64,000 bases of DNA, from assembly GCA_003538135.1 (NCBI GenBank), contig DPOR01000011.1, positions 33,186 through 97,185 of the forward strand, read 5' to 3'. Each line of letters begins with the position of its first letter. Position 1 is the stretch's first letter. The translations under genes were made by a program, and so were the position numbers. The stretch is from Oscillospiraceae bacterium (GTDB lineage: Bacteria; Bacillota; Clostridia; Oscillospirales; Acutalibacteraceae). Shown one piece after another: positions 16,574 to 26,005 of this stretch. Below the pieces are notes generated by a model. That model was not told the origin of the DNA and did not search any database. It worked only from the letters and a program-made list of their open reading frames with translations.

Positions 16574-17011
16574 ATGACCAGAAGCCAGTCGAGAGAGCAG
16601 GCGTTTGCCCTGCTGTTTGAAAAGTCCTTTAATCCCGAGACGGATATGGACGATATTATAACAATAAGCCTTGAAAACGAGCTTATCGAGCCGGACGAGT
16701 TTGCGTCCATGCTCGCCCAGACCGCATGGGACAAGCTGTTTTCAATCGATGATATCATCGAGAAATATTCGAAGAACTGGAAGAAGCACAGAATATCCCG
16801 CGTTGCGCTGTCCGCCTTGAGACTCAGCATCTGCGAGCTTTTGTACATACCGTCCGTTCCGGTGGGCGCCTCGATAAACGAGGCTGTCGAGCTGTGCAAA
16901 AAATACGCCACGGCAGAGGATGCGTCGTTCGTCAACGGTGTTCTCGGCTCTGTGGTGCGCGAAGAAAAGCTTGCCGACAGAAGCGGCGCGGAAGTCCCGG
17001 AAGGGGAATAA
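16574..17011 (+). CDS. nusB: Transcription antitermination factor NusB
   Basis: A 145-residue all-helical NusB. The N-terminal SREQAFALLFE and the C-terminal pattern ASINEAVELCKKYATAEDASFVNGVLG are the family signatures. NusB with NusE binds boxA in rRNA leaders and supports antitermination. It follows asp23 and is four bases from the next gene. GGGGAG lies about 14 bases before the ATG, rather far, but no better start is seen. Confidence 0.93.
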   Translation: MTRSQSREQAFALLFEKSFNPETDMDDIITISLENELIEPDEFASMLAQTAWDKLFSIDDIIEKYSKNWKKHRISRVALSALRLSICELLYIPSVPVGASINEAVELCKKYATAEDASFVNGVLGSVVREEKLADRSGAEVPEGE

Positions 17012-17014
17012 GCC

Positions 17015-17953
17015 ATGGCTGTTTATCTCGGCATAGATACAAGTAACTATACTACATCCGCCGCAGCCTTTGATGATGTGAGCGGATGTGTTTTTCAAAA
17101 AAAGATGCTCCTGCCCGTCAAAAGCGGTGAGCGCGGACTGCGCCAGAGCGACGCCGTGTTTCATCATACTCAGCAGCTTTTCAGGGTGGTGAGCGGTGTT
17201 ATATCAGAGTGCGGCAGACCCGATTATATCGGCGCATCGTATGCCCCGCGCGACGCGGAGGGCTCGTATATGCCGTGCTTTACCGTCGGACTCAATACCG
17301 CAAAGTGCCTCTCGGCGGCGCTTGATATACCGCTTTGCGAGTTCTCGCATCAGGCGGGTCATGTCGCGGCGGCGGTCTATTCGAGCGGGCATACGGAGCT
17401 TTTTGAGCGCGAGTTCATAGCCTTCCATGTCTCGGGCGGCACTACCGAGGCGCTCTTGGTGCGCCCCGACGAAGAAAAACTGCTCCATATAGACATTGTC
17501 GGCAGGACGCTCGACCTCAACGCGGGACAGGCTGTTGACAGAGTGGGCGTCGCCATGGGACTGAGCTTCCCCGCGGGCGCCGAGCTTGAAAAAGCGGCGC
17601 TCGAAAGCCGAAAAACTTTTAAGCCCAAGCCCTGTGTCAAGGGCACGGACTGCTGTCTCTCGGGCATAGAGAACAGGTGCCTCGATATGATAAAAAGCGG
17701 AGAGAGTAAGTGCGATGTCGCGCTCTTCTGCCTTGATTCCGTGGCGGCGGCTCTCGAAAAAATGACGGAGAATATCCTAAAAAAATACGGACGGCTTCCA
17801 CTGGTCTTTGCCGGCGGCGTGATGTCCAATTCAATAATACGCCGAAGGTTTACGGAGGAGTTCGGCGCATACTTTGCCGAGCCCGCATTCTCTGCGGACA
17901 ATGCCGCGGGAACGGCGTATCTGACTTATCTCAGGGAGCGGAAAAATGCTTGA
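17015..17953 (+). CDS. Kae1/TsaD-like paralogue (peptidase M22 fold)
   Basis: A 312-residue protein of the ASKHA fold related to TsaD/Kae1. It starts LGIDTSNYTTSAAA, carries the metal-ligand pair HQAGH at His112 and His116, and has SGGTTEALLV and FAGGVMSN for nucleotide binding. It lacks the longer N-terminal insertion of true TsaD and the usual PGLxGAL segment (here APRDAEGSYMPCFTVG). A paralogue at this position between nusB and xseA is familiar in Clostridia, but its substrate is unknown. It overlaps xseA by eight bases. Genuine TsaD, the t6A synthase, is probably elsewhere. Confidence 0.8.
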   Translation: MAVYLGIDTSNYTTSAAAFDDVSGCVFQKKMLLPVKSGERGLRQSDAVFHHTQQLFRVVSGVISECGRPDYIGASYAPRDAEGSYMPCFTVGLNTAKCLSAALDIPLCEFSHQAGHVAAAVYSSGHTELFEREFIAFHVSGGTTEALLVRPDEEKLLHIDIVGRTLDLNAGQAVDRVGVAMGLSFPAGAELEKAALESRKTFKPKPCVKGTDCCLSGIENRCLDMIKSGESKCDVALFCLDSVAAALEKMTENILKKYGRLPLVFAGGVMSNSIIRRRFTEEFGAYFAEPAFSADNAAGTAYLTYLRERKNA

Positions 17954-19172
17954 AACCGTCAGCGTAACAGTAAGCCAACTTAACAGATATGTAAAATCCC
18001 TCATGGATTCGGACTATAACCTGCGGTCTGTTTTTGTCAGCGGGGAGATATCGAATTTTACAAATCACTACCGCACAGGGCATTTTTATATGACCCTCAA
18101 GGATGAGAAGGCGGCAGTGCGCGCGGTCATGTTCAAGTATGACAACGAGCGCATCGGCTTCATGCCCGAAAACGGTATGAAGGTTATCGCCAGGGGTCAT
18201 GTCAGTGTCTTTGAGCGCGACGGTCAGTATCAGCTCTATATCGAGGATATGCAGCCCGACGGAGCGGGCGCTCTGAGCATAGCTTTTGAGCAGCTCAAGA
18301 AAAAGCTCGAAGCGGAGGGCTTGTTTTCTCAGGAGAGAAAGCGCCCGATACCGCGTTTCCCCCGTCGTGTAGGAATTATAACCTCGCCCACGGGTGCCGC
18401 CGTCAGGGATATAATAAACGTCATAACGCGCCGCAGCCCGTCAACGCAGATTATCATCTGCCCCGTTCAGGTTCAGGGCGCGTCGGCGGCGGGTCAGATA
18501 TCGGACGCGATAAAGCGCTTCAATGCGGGACATTACGCCGATGTGCTCATAGTCGGCCGCGGCGGCGGCTCGGTTGAGGAGCTGTGGGCTTTCAACGAAG
18601 AAAAGGTTGCCCGCGCGGTCGCGGCGAGCGATATCCCCGTGATTTCCGCGGTCGGTCATGAGACTGATTTCACCATCTGCGATTTCGCGGCCGATTTGCG
18701 CGCGCCGACCCCGTCTGCGGCGGCGGAGCTCGCCGTCAGCGACAGAGCTGAGCAGCACGCATATATCAATCAGCTCGGCAGGCGCTGCGTCTCCGCGCTG
18801 GATTCGTATATTCGGTTCGGCTGCAATGAAATAAAGCGAATATCGGCAGAGCTCTCGGCATACGGACCTATGCAGCAGATAGTCGCTCAGCGCCAGACGC
18901 TCGATTCTCTGCTCTCCGATATGCAGTCGGCAGCTCTGCGGGTGCAGCATAGGGATAAGCTCAATTTGTCCGTACTCGCGGGCAGACTCGATGCGTTAAG
19001 CCCCTTGAGGATACTCTCGAGCGGATATGCGGCGGTCGAGCGCGGCGGGAAGCTGATTTCAAAAACGAACGTCCCCGAAGCGGGCGACGATATAACCGTG
19101 ACCTCGGCGGATTTGAAGCTCACCGCCCGCGTCACTTCAGCTGTCAGAAACGGAGGAACAGACAATGGCTAA
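17946..19172 (+). CDS. xseA: Exodeoxyribonuclease VII large subunit
   Basis: A 408-residue XseA with an N-terminal OB-fold (residues 1-95, VSGEISNFTNHYRTGHFYMT) and the catalytic domain with RRVGIITSPTGAAVRDI, GRGGGSVEELWAFN and SAVGHETDFTICDFAADLRA. The enzyme with XseB degrades single-stranded DNA to short oligonucleotides. It overlaps the gene upstream and xseB by eight bases each, so the subunits are probably co-translated. Confidence 0.95.
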   Translation: MLETVSVTVSQLNRYVKSLMDSDYNLRSVFVSGEISNFTNHYRTGHFYMTLKDEKAAVRAVMFKYDNERIGFMPENGMKVIARGHVSVFERDGQYQLYIEDMQPDGAGALSIAFEQLKKKLEAEGLFSQERKRPIPRFPRRVGIITSPTGAAVRDIINVITRRSPSTQIIICPVQVQGASAAGQISDAIKRFNAGHYADVLIVGRGGGSVEELWAFNEEKVARAVAASDIPVISAVGHETDFTICDFAADLRAPTPSAAAELAVSDRAEQHAYINQLGRRCVSALDSYIRFGCNEIKRISAELSAYGPMQQIVAQRQTLDSLLSDMQSAALRVQHRDKLNLSVLAGRLDALSPLRILSSGYAAVERGGKLISKTNVPEAGDDITVTSADLKLTARVTSAVRNGGTDNG

Positions 19173-19371
19173 GAAAACCTACGAGGATTCTGTCAAGAGG
19201 CTCGAAGATATAGTCTCGGCTCTCGAGCGCGGCGATGCGTCTCTCGACGAGTCGCTGAAGCTCTTTGAGGAGGGGACGAAGCTGGTCTCTTTCTGCAACG
19301 AGTATTTAGACAAGGCTCAGACGAAGATAAAGGAGCTGTCCGAGCTCGAAAAGGAGAATGAAGATGAGTAA
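19165..19371 (+). CDS. xseB: Exodeoxyribonuclease VII small subunit
   Basis: A 68-residue helical hairpin protein with the family pattern KTYEDSVKRLEDIVSALERG and SLDESLKLFEEG. It forms the multi-copy small subunit of exonuclease VII. The first eight bases overlap xseA and the last eight overlap ispA. Confidence 0.95.
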   Translation: MAKKTYEDSVKRLEDIVSALERGDASLDESLKLFEEGTKLVSFCNEYLDKAQTKIKELSELEKENEDE

Positions 19372-20251
19372 AAAATATACCGCCGACGAGTATATTTTGA
19401 TGATAAATAACGCGCTGATGTCCCGCTTTTCGGTTGAGCCGTCCGGCGCGGGCGAAGCAAAAATGCTCGAGGCGATGAGGTACAGCGTCGAAAACGGCGG
19501 CAAGCGCATACGTCCGATGCTGACCCTCGAATTTTGCAGAATGTGCGGCGGCTCAGTCGAAGCGGCTCTGCCCCTTGCCTGCGCCATCGAGTTTATCCAC
19601 ACCTACTCGCTCATCCACGACGATCTGCCGTGCATGGACGACGACGATATGCGCCGCGGAAAGCCGTCGAGCCATATAAAGTTCGGTGAGGCGAATGCAT
19701 TGCTTGCGGGCGACTCTCTTTTGACCTTTGCGTTCCAGTCTGCGGGCGAGGCCGAAGATATCCCCGCCGATGCCGTTGCAAAGGCGGTCTCGCTCCTTGC
19801 GCGAGCGTCGGGCTGCGCCGGAATGATTGCGGGGCAGGTTCAGGACCTTGAAAACGAAAATAAAACGGTTGCGGCCGACGACCTCCGCTCGGTCGATATT
19901 CTCAAGACAGGCGAGCTTATAAGATGCGCCTGTCAGCTCGGCTGCATAGCGGCGGGAGCCGATGATATGAAGCTTGAGGCCGCAAGGGTATATGCCGAAA
20001 ATCTCGGCATAGCGTTCCAGATAGTCGATGATATTCTCGACGTGACGAGCGATGAAGCGACCCTCGGCAAGCCCGTCGGCAGTGACGCAGAGAACTGCAA
20101 AAACACCTACGTCTCGCTCCTCGGACTCGAAGAGGCGAAGAAAATAGCCGCTGAGCTCACCCGAAAAGCGATAGACGCGCTCGGCGTGTTCGGCGGCGAG
20201 TCTGAGTTTCTTGTGTCGCTTTCAAAAAAGCTGCTTTCAAGAAATAAGTGA
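19364..20251 (+). CDS. ispA: Polyprenyl (farnesyl/geranyl) diphosphate synthase
   Basis: A 295-residue short-chain prenyltransferase. The first aspartate-rich motif is DDLPCMDDDD and the second IVDDILD; GGKRIRPML supplies pyrophosphate-binding residues. It condenses isopentenyl and allylic diphosphates into farnesyl or geranylgeranyl diphosphate; which one cannot be told from sequence. The ATG at 19364 is chosen over the one at 19358 because AAGGAG lies seven bases before it. It overlaps xseB and precedes dxs, the first step of the same pathway. Confidence 0.93.
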   Translation: MSKKYTADEYILMINNALMSRFSVEPSGAGEAKMLEAMRYSVENGGKRIRPMLTLEFCRMCGGSVEAALPLACAIEFIHTYSLIHDDLPCMDDDDMRRGKPSSHIKFGEANALLAGDSLLTFAFQSAGEAEDIPADAVAKAVSLLARASGCAGMIAGQVQDLENENKTVAADDLRSVDILKTGELIRCACQLGCIAAGADDMKLEAARVYAENLGIAFQIVDDILDVTSDEATLGKPVGSDAENCKNTYVSLLGLEEAKKIAAELTRKAIDALGVFGGESEFLVSLSKKLLSRNK

Positions 20252-20286
20252 CCGTCAATTCGATTAAAGCGAAAGGTTGAAGTCAA

Positions 20287-22149
20287 ATGTCAACTGACAA
20301 GTACCTTAAAAATATACATTCCCCGGCGGATATAAAAGACCTGAGCTACGCTCAGCTCAACGAGCTTGCCGCCGAGATACGCACCGTTCTTATCGACACC
20401 GTGTCAAAGAACGGCGGCCACCTCGCGTCGAATCTCGGCGTTGTGGAGCTGACGCTCGCCATGCACAAGGAGTTTGATTCCCCGCGCGATAAGTTTGTCT
20501 GGGATGTCGGCCATCAGGCTTATACCCACAAGCTGCTCACAGGCAGATACGAGCGCTTCCACACCCTGCGTCAGGAGGGCGGGCTCTCGGGCTTCTGCCG
20601 CCCCGAGGAGAGCGAGCACGATATGTTTTACAGCGGCCATTCCAGCACCGCCGCATCAAGCGCCCTCGGTCTGTCTACCGCGAATACCATGCGCGGTAGC
20701 AAGAACACCGTTGTCGCCGTCGTCGGAGACGGTTCGATGACCGGCGGAATGTTCTATGAGGCGCTCAATAACGCGGGCAGAACGCATGACAGATTAATAA
20801 TCGTGCTCAACGACAATGAGATGTCCATCTCCGAGAATGTCGGCTCTATGGCGCGTTATCTCGCCGTTGTCAGAGCAAAGCCCGAGTATTACCGCATGAA
20901 GGCGCACACCGAAAAGCTCTTAAAGCATATCCCGCTTATAGGAAACGAGCTCTCGGATGCGGCGTTTGACATAAAGAGCGCGTTGAAGCGCATTATCTAT
21001 TCAGACTCGTGGTTCGAGGATCTCGGACTTCACTATATCGGGCCTATCGACGGGCACAATATTCAGCAGCTCTGCGAAGCTTTTGAAATGGCGAAGAAGT
21101 ACGATAAGCCCGTGCTTCTCCATGTCAATACGCTCAAGGGTAAGGGCTACGACTTTGCCGAGCGTTCGCCCGAGCAGTTTCACGGAATCTCGAAGTTTGA
21201 TATCAATACGGGTGAACCGCTCTCGACTGGCACCAGCTTTTCGAGCCATTTCGGCGATATCATGTGCCGCTTCGCCTCCTGCGACGACCGCGTCTGCGCC
21301 ATAACCGCGGCTATGTCCATCGGCACGGGGCTTGAGCGGTTCTCGAATGAATATAAATACAGATTCTTTGATATAGGCATCGCCGAGGAGCACGCCGTGG
21401 CGTTTGCACTCGGCCTTGCAAAGAGCGGGTTTATCCCGGTGTTTGCCGTCTATTCTACCTTCCTCCAGCGCTGCTTTGATCAGCTTCTGCACGACGCCGC
21501 GCTGCAAAAGCAGAAGATGGTCATAGCCGTTGACCGCGCCGGCTTTGTCGGCGAGGACGGCGAGACTCATCAGGGCGTTTTCGATGTCTCCATGTTCAGG
21601 AGCGTGCCCGATATAACCGTCTATTCTCCCTCGTCCTATGAGGGATTGAAGCACGCCATGCAGCAGGCGCTCTATTCCGAATCCAAGCTTGTCGCGGTCA
21701 GATATCCGCGCGGCGCTCAGCGAGCCATACCCGAGAGTATAAAGCCGACCTTTGAGGACTTTGACGTGTTCGGCGACGAGAAAGCCGAAAAAGCTATTGT
21801 GACTTACGGCAGAACCTTCTCGGCCTGTGCATTCGCATATGAGAAGCTCCTGAATGCGGGCGAATCCGTGAAGCTCATAAAGCTCAACCGCATAATCCCC
21901 GTCTGCGAGGGCGCGGTTGAGGCGGCAAAGACCTGCAGGGATGTTTATTTCTTCGAAGAGGGCATACGCCGCGGCGGAGCGGGCGAGGGCTTCCTGTTCG
22001 ACCTGTCCAAGGCGGGCTTTGGCGGAAAATATCATTTAAGAGCCATTGAAAACGGCTTTGTCAAGCAGGCGTCCGTCGAGTCTCTTCTGCACGAATACGG
22101 CTTTGACGAGGAGGGCGTTCTCTCGTTTATTGCCTCCGCGGAGGACTGA
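20287..22149 (+). CDS. dxs: 1-deoxy-D-xylulose-5-phosphate synthase
   Basis: A 620-residue thiamine-diphosphate enzyme that joins pyruvate and glyceraldehyde-3-phosphate to start the MEP isoprenoid pathway. It shows VWDVGHQAYTHKLLTGR, the thiamine motif GDGSMTGGMFYEALNNAG, the catalytic glutamate in FDIGIAEEHAVAF and the transketolase C-terminal domain. The start follows GCGAAAGG. It lies with ispA; ispF is at 43400. Confidence 0.96.
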   Translation: MSTDKYLKNIHSPADIKDLSYAQLNELAAEIRTVLIDTVSKNGGHLASNLGVVELTLAMHKEFDSPRDKFVWDVGHQAYTHKLLTGRYERFHTLRQEGGLSGFCRPEESEHDMFYSGHSSTAASSALGLSTANTMRGSKNTVVAVVGDGSMTGGMFYEALNNAGRTHDRLIIVLNDNEMSISENVGSMARYLAVVRAKPEYYRMKAHTEKLLKHIPLIGNELSDAAFDIKSALKRIIYSDSWFEDLGLHYIGPIDGHNIQQLCEAFEMAKKYDKPVLLHVNTLKGKGYDFAERSPEQFHGISKFDINTGEPLSTGTSFSSHFGDIMCRFASCDDRVCAITAAMSIGTGLERFSNEYKYRFFDIGIAEEHAVAFALGLAKSGFIPVFAVYSTFLQRCFDQLLHDAALQKQKMVIAVDRAGFVGEDGETHQGVFDVSMFRSVPDITVYSPSSYEGLKHAMQQALYSESKLVAVRYPRGAQRAIPESIKPTFEDFDVFGDEKAEKAIVTYGRTFSACAFAYEKLLNAGESVKLIKLNRIIPVCEGAVEAAKTCRDVYFFEEGIRRGGAGEGFLFDLSKAGFGGKYHLRAIENGFVKQASVESLLHEYGFDEEGVLSFIASAED

Positions 22150-22151
22150 AA

Positions 22152-22967
22152 GTGGACGGAAACAGAAAGCGTATAGACGCTCTTATGGTCTCCCTGGGCA
22201 TCGCGCCGTCGCGTGAAAAAGCCAAGGAAATGATAAAAAGCGGCAATGTATATTTAAACGGCAAAGTGGTCTCTAAAGCTGGACTTTTGGCAAATGCCTG
22301 TGATATAATCGAATATAAAGGGGAGACCGAGCGCTATGTCAGCCGCGGAGGGCTGAAGCTCGAGAAAGCCGTTGAGGTTTTCAAGCTCGATTTAAACGGA
22401 TATTTATGCATAGATATCGGCGCTTCGACAGGCGGCTTTACCGACTGTATGCTTCAAAACGGCGCGAAAAAGGTCTATGCAGTCGATTCGGGAAGCGGGC
22501 AGCTCTCGCCCGTGCTGGAGCGCGACCCCCGCGTTGTCAACCTCGAAAAGACAAATTTCAGATACATAACCGAAAAAGAAATTCCCGAGCGCGCGGATTT
22601 TGCGAGCGCGGACGTCTCTTTTATTTCTTTGAAACACATCCTGCCCGCGCTTTCGCCGCTGATAAAAGACGGCGGCAGTGCCGTCTGCCTGATAAAGCCC
22701 CAGTTTGAAGCGGGGAGAGAGAATGTCGGCAAGAAAGGCGTGGTCAAGAATCCGCGCATACATATAAAAGTTATCGAAAATGTCTGCTCTTATGCCGTGC
22801 AGGCGGGATTTTCGGTATCTGCTCTCGATTTTTCTCCGGTCAAAGGGCCGGAGGGCAATATAGAATACCTTGTATATCTGAAAAAGTCCGAAGTGCAGAC
22901 TCCGTCGGCGCCCGATATCGCGGGAGTTGTCGGCGCGGCGCACGCACGGTTCAAGGCGGGAGAATAA
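22152..22967 (+). CDS. tlyA: TlyA-family rRNA ribose methyltransferase
   Basis: A 271-residue protein with an S4 RNA-binding domain (residues 6-65, RIDALMVSLGIAPSREKAKE) and an FtsJ-type methyltransferase domain (CIDIGASTGGFTDCMLQ near 82-98). The TlyA family 2'-O-methylates ribosomal cytidines and was long annotated as a hemolysin. The GTG at 22152 is used, with GGAGGA seven bases upstream inside the end of dxs. Only two bases separate it from nadK. Confidence 0.92.
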   Translation: MDGNRKRIDALMVSLGIAPSREKAKEMIKSGNVYLNGKVVSKAGLLANACDIIEYKGETERYVSRGGLKLEKAVEVFKLDLNGYLCIDIGASTGGFTDCMLQNGAKKVYAVDSGSGQLSPVLERDPRVVNLEKTNFRYITEKEIPERADFASADVSFISLKHILPALSPLIKDGGSAVCLIKPQFEAGRENVGKKGVVKNPRIHIKVIENVCSYAVQAGFSVSALDFSPVKGPEGNIEYLVYLKKSEVQTPSAPDIAGVVGAAHARFKAGE

Positions 22968-22969
22968 TT

Positions 22970-23851
22970 ATGATTTTTGCGATAATTCCCAATTTAACGC
23001 GCAGGAATGCCGCAGGGGTGACGAGGCTCATCTGCGGGCGGCTCGACGAGCTCGGTGCGGCATATTCTCTGCCGCTCGACACAAAGGAGGTTTTCTCCGA
23101 CACAAAGGCGGTATTTTTGCCGGAAAAAGAGCTGCTCGAAAGCTGCGAGGCTGTTATAACCGTGGGCGGAGACGGCACGATAATCCACTCCGCAAAGAAG
23201 GCGGCGGTTTATTCGAAGCCCGTTTTGGGTATCAACGCCGGCCGCCTTGCGTTTATGGCGGGTCTTGAGATACACGAGCTCGACCTGCTCGAAAAGCTCA
23301 TAACCGGCGACTACAGCATGGATAAGCGCATGATGCTCAAAACCACCGCAACGGACGGAGACCGCGTGCAGAGCGGCTACAATATGAACGATTCCACCGT
23401 CATGCGTCCCTCAAGGCTCAGCAAAATATCCGAGATAAACGTCGACCTCAACGGAAACTTTTTCAACCGCTATCTCGGAGACGGGCTCATTGTTTCAACG
23501 CCGACGGGCTCAACCGCATATTCGCTCTCCGCGGGCGGACCCGTTGTTGACCCGAAGCTCGAGTGTATGATTCTGACTCCCATTTGCTCGCATTCTGTGT
23601 TCACCCGTTCGCTCGTTCTCGGCGAGGACTCCGTGCTGCGGATATATTCCGACGACGGGGGTCCGATATGCGTCTCGTGCGACGGCGACGAGCCGTTCAC
23701 CGTGTCGGCGCAGGGGAGTATAACCGTCGAAAAAGCGGACATCTCCGCCGATTTTATAAGACTTAAAAATGATAGCTTTTTAGATATACTTAACAGAAAA
23801 ATGATGAAGTGGAACAGCAGTTCTCACGGCAAACGGGAGGTAGAACTTTGA
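22970..23851 (+). CDS. nadK: NAD kinase
   Basis: A 293-residue NAD(H) kinase. The nucleotide motif GGDGT is at residues 66-70, and the family block YLGDGLIVSTPTGSTAYSLS is present. It makes NADP. GAGAATAATT precedes the ATG, only two bases after tlyA. The final four bases overlap the TTG start of argR. Confidence 0.95.
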   Translation: MIFAIIPNLTRRNAAGVTRLICGRLDELGAAYSLPLDTKEVFSDTKAVFLPEKELLESCEAVITVGGDGTIIHSAKKAAVYSKPVLGINAGRLAFMAGLEIHELDLLEKLITGDYSMDKRMMLKTTATDGDRVQSGYNMNDSTVMRPSRLSKISEINVDLNGNFFNRYLGDGLIVSTPTGSTAYSLSAGGPVVDPKLECMILTPICSHSVFTRSLVLGEDSVLRIYSDDGGPICVSCDGDEPFTVSAQGSITVEKADISADFIRLKNDSFLDILNRKMMKWNSSSHGKREVEL

Positions 23852-24300
23852 AAAAAAGAAGACAGGAAGCGATACTCGAAATAATTGAAAAATATGACCT
23901 GTCAACCCAGGACGAGCTTCTTCAAAAGCTCAGAGACAGCGGCTTTGACGCAACTCAGGCGACAGTTTCGCGCGATATCAAGGAGCTACGCCTTGTCAAG
24001 ACCATGGGTGCGAACGGTCAGTATAAGTACGCGGTCACAAAGACCGAGTCCGACGAGCTGCTTTCGAAGTTCAAAAGCATCTTCGCCCAGTCCGTCGTCT
24101 CCGCCGATTTTGCGGGCAACATCATAGCCATTCGCTGCTATACCGGCATGGCGCAGGCGGCGTGCGCGGCGTTCGATTCCATGCATTGGGAGGGGCTTGT
24201 CGGCACGCTTGCGGGCGACGACACGATATTTGCCCTTTGCAGAAACGAAAGCTACGCTTCGCAGATGAAGGATTCCATAAAACGACTTATCGAAAAATGA
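23848..24300 (+). CDS. argR: Arginine repressor ArgR/AhrC
   Basis: A 150-residue ArgR with an N-terminal winged helix (KKRRQEAILEIIEKYDLSTQDELL, with TQATVSRDIKELRLVK as the recognition part) and the C-terminal arginine-binding oligomerisation domain (SVVSADFAGNIIAIRC, GTLAGDDTIFALCR). The TTG at 23848 overlaps the nadK stop and has GGGAGGT six bases upstream. It usually represses arginine synthesis and activates catabolism. In Clostridia it commonly sits beside recN. Confidence 0.93.
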   Translation: MKKRRQEAILEIIEKYDLSTQDELLQKLRDSGFDATQATVSRDIKELRLVKTMGANGQYKYAVTKTESDELLSKFKSIFAQSVVSADFAGNIIAIRCYTGMAQAACAAFDSMHWEGLVGTLAGDDTIFALCRNESYASQMKDSIKRLIEK

Positions 24301-24310
24301 GGTTTGAGCT

Positions 24311-25984
24311 ATGCTTCTCAGTCTGAAAATAGAGAATATAGCAATAATTGAGAGCGCCGATATCGAATTTGATTCGGGGCTCAATGTCCTTACGGGCGAA
24401 ACCGGCGCGGGCAAGTCGATTATAATCGATTCGATAAACGCGGTGCTCGGCGAACGTACCTCGCGCGAGCTCATAAGAACGGGAGCGCAGTCCGCAAGTG
24501 TCACGGCGCTGTTCTCCGGCGTTTCAAAAGCAACCGCCGCGAGACTCTCGGAATACGATATCGAGCCCGACGAGGACGGGAATATACTTCTTCGCCGCAC
24601 CCTCGGCTCGGACGGCAAAAATACCTGCCGTATAAACGGCGTGCCGACTAATGTCGCCGCGTTGAGGCAGGCGGGGCATGAGCTGATAAACATACACGGT
24701 CAGCATGACAATCAGGCGCTCATGGCACCCGAAAAGCATTTCGAGTTCATCGACTGCATAGCGGACGACGCCGATTTGCTTGAGGAATACAGAGAAAAAT
24801 TCAGAGAGCTCTGTTCATATATCAGGGAGCGCGACTCTCTCAGAACGGACGAGTCGGAGAAGCTTCGCCGTCTCGACTTGCTCGATTATCAGATATCCGA
24901 GCTTGAGCAGGCGGATATAAAGCCGGGCGAGCGCGATGAGCTGAACGAGCGAAAGACGCTGCTGCAAAACTGCGAGCGCGTCACCGCTTCGCTCCGCGCG
25001 GCATATGATATCCTCCGCGGCGCGGATGACAGCTTCGGCGTCATAAGCGCAATAGACGACTGCGCCGGCAACGCAGAGGATGCGGCGCGCTTCTATAAGG
25101 ATGTCGAGCCCGCCGCAAAGACGCTGCGCACCGTCGGCTACGAGCTTGAGGACTGCGCAGGGGAGCTTCGCTCGGCGATAGAGGATTTTTCATATGACCC
25201 CTCCGAGCTCGAGGAGATAGAGGCAAGGCTCGATGAGCTTTTCCGCCTTTCCGTAAAATACGGCTCTACGGAGGAGGATATGCTCTCATTCCTCGATTCC
25301 GCGCGCGAGGAGCGAAACGAGATAGCGCTCTCCGACGAGCGCGTCAAGGAGCTCGATTCGCTTGTCGGCTCAACGAAGGCAGAGGTTCGTGCCCTTGCCG
25401 AAAGGCTTACGGCGGCGCGTGAAAAGGCGGCGCGCGAGTTTGAGCGCGGAGTGACCGAGCAGCTTGAGTTTCTCGATATGCCGTCGGTCAGCTTCAAGGT
25501 AAACAGAGAAAAAACTGCGTTTACAATAAACGGCGCGGATAACATAGAGTTTCTTATCTCCGCTAACGCGGGCGAGACGCTGAAGCCCCTTGCAAAAATA
25601 GCCTCGGGCGGCGAGCTGTCGCGCATAATGCTCGCGATAAAGAGCGTCATAGCGGGCAGAGACGGGCTCGACACGATGATATTCGACGAGATAGACACCG
25701 GACTCAGCGGCAGGGCGGCGCAGAAGGTCGCCATGAAGCTCAAGGAGGTGTCCCGCGGCAGGCAGGTCATATGCGTCACCCATTCGGCGCAGATAGCGGC
25801 GCAGGCGGACTGCCATATGAAAATCAGCAAATCCGTCTCGGACGGCAAGACCTACACAAAGGTCGAACGCCTTGATACAGAGGGCAGAATACATGAGATA
25901 GCGCGGATAACCGGCGGACTTGAGGTAACGGAGCTTCAGCTGAAATCGGCGGAAGAGATGCTCAAAAACGCGGGAAATTCGTAA
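24311..25984 (+). CDS. recN: DNA repair protein RecN
   Basis: A 557-residue SMC-like ATPase. Walker A is GETGAGKS at 29-36, the ABC signature is KIASGGELSRIMLAIK and Walker B is MIFDEIDTGLSG. The middle region is coiled coil. RecN acts at double-strand breaks. The start follows a GAGGTTTGAG segment, ten bases after argR. Confidence 0.95.
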   Translation: MLLSLKIENIAIIESADIEFDSGLNVLTGETGAGKSIIIDSINAVLGERTSRELIRTGAQSASVTALFSGVSKATAARLSEYDIEPDEDGNILLRRTLGSDGKNTCRINGVPTNVAALRQAGHELINIHGQHDNQALMAPEKHFEFIDCIADDADLLEEYREKFRELCSYIRERDSLRTDESEKLRRLDLLDYQISELEQADIKPGERDELNERKTLLQNCERVTASLRAAYDILRGADDSFGVISAIDDCAGNAEDAARFYKDVEPAAKTLRTVGYELEDCAGELRSAIEDFSYDPSELEEIEARLDELFRLSVKYGSTEEDMLSFLDSAREERNEIALSDERVKELDSLVGSTKAEVRALAERLTAAREKAAREFERGVTEQLEFLDMPSVSFKVNREKTAFTINGADNIEFLISANAGETLKPLAKIASGGELSRIMLAIKSVIAGRDGLDTMIFDEIDTGLSGRAAQKVAMKLKEVSRGRQVICVTHSAQIAAQADCHMKISKSVSDGKTYTKVERLDTEGRIHEIARITGGLEVTELQLKSAEEMLKNAGNS

Positions 25985-26005
25985 AAAATAAAAGGGGAGA
26001 CAAAT

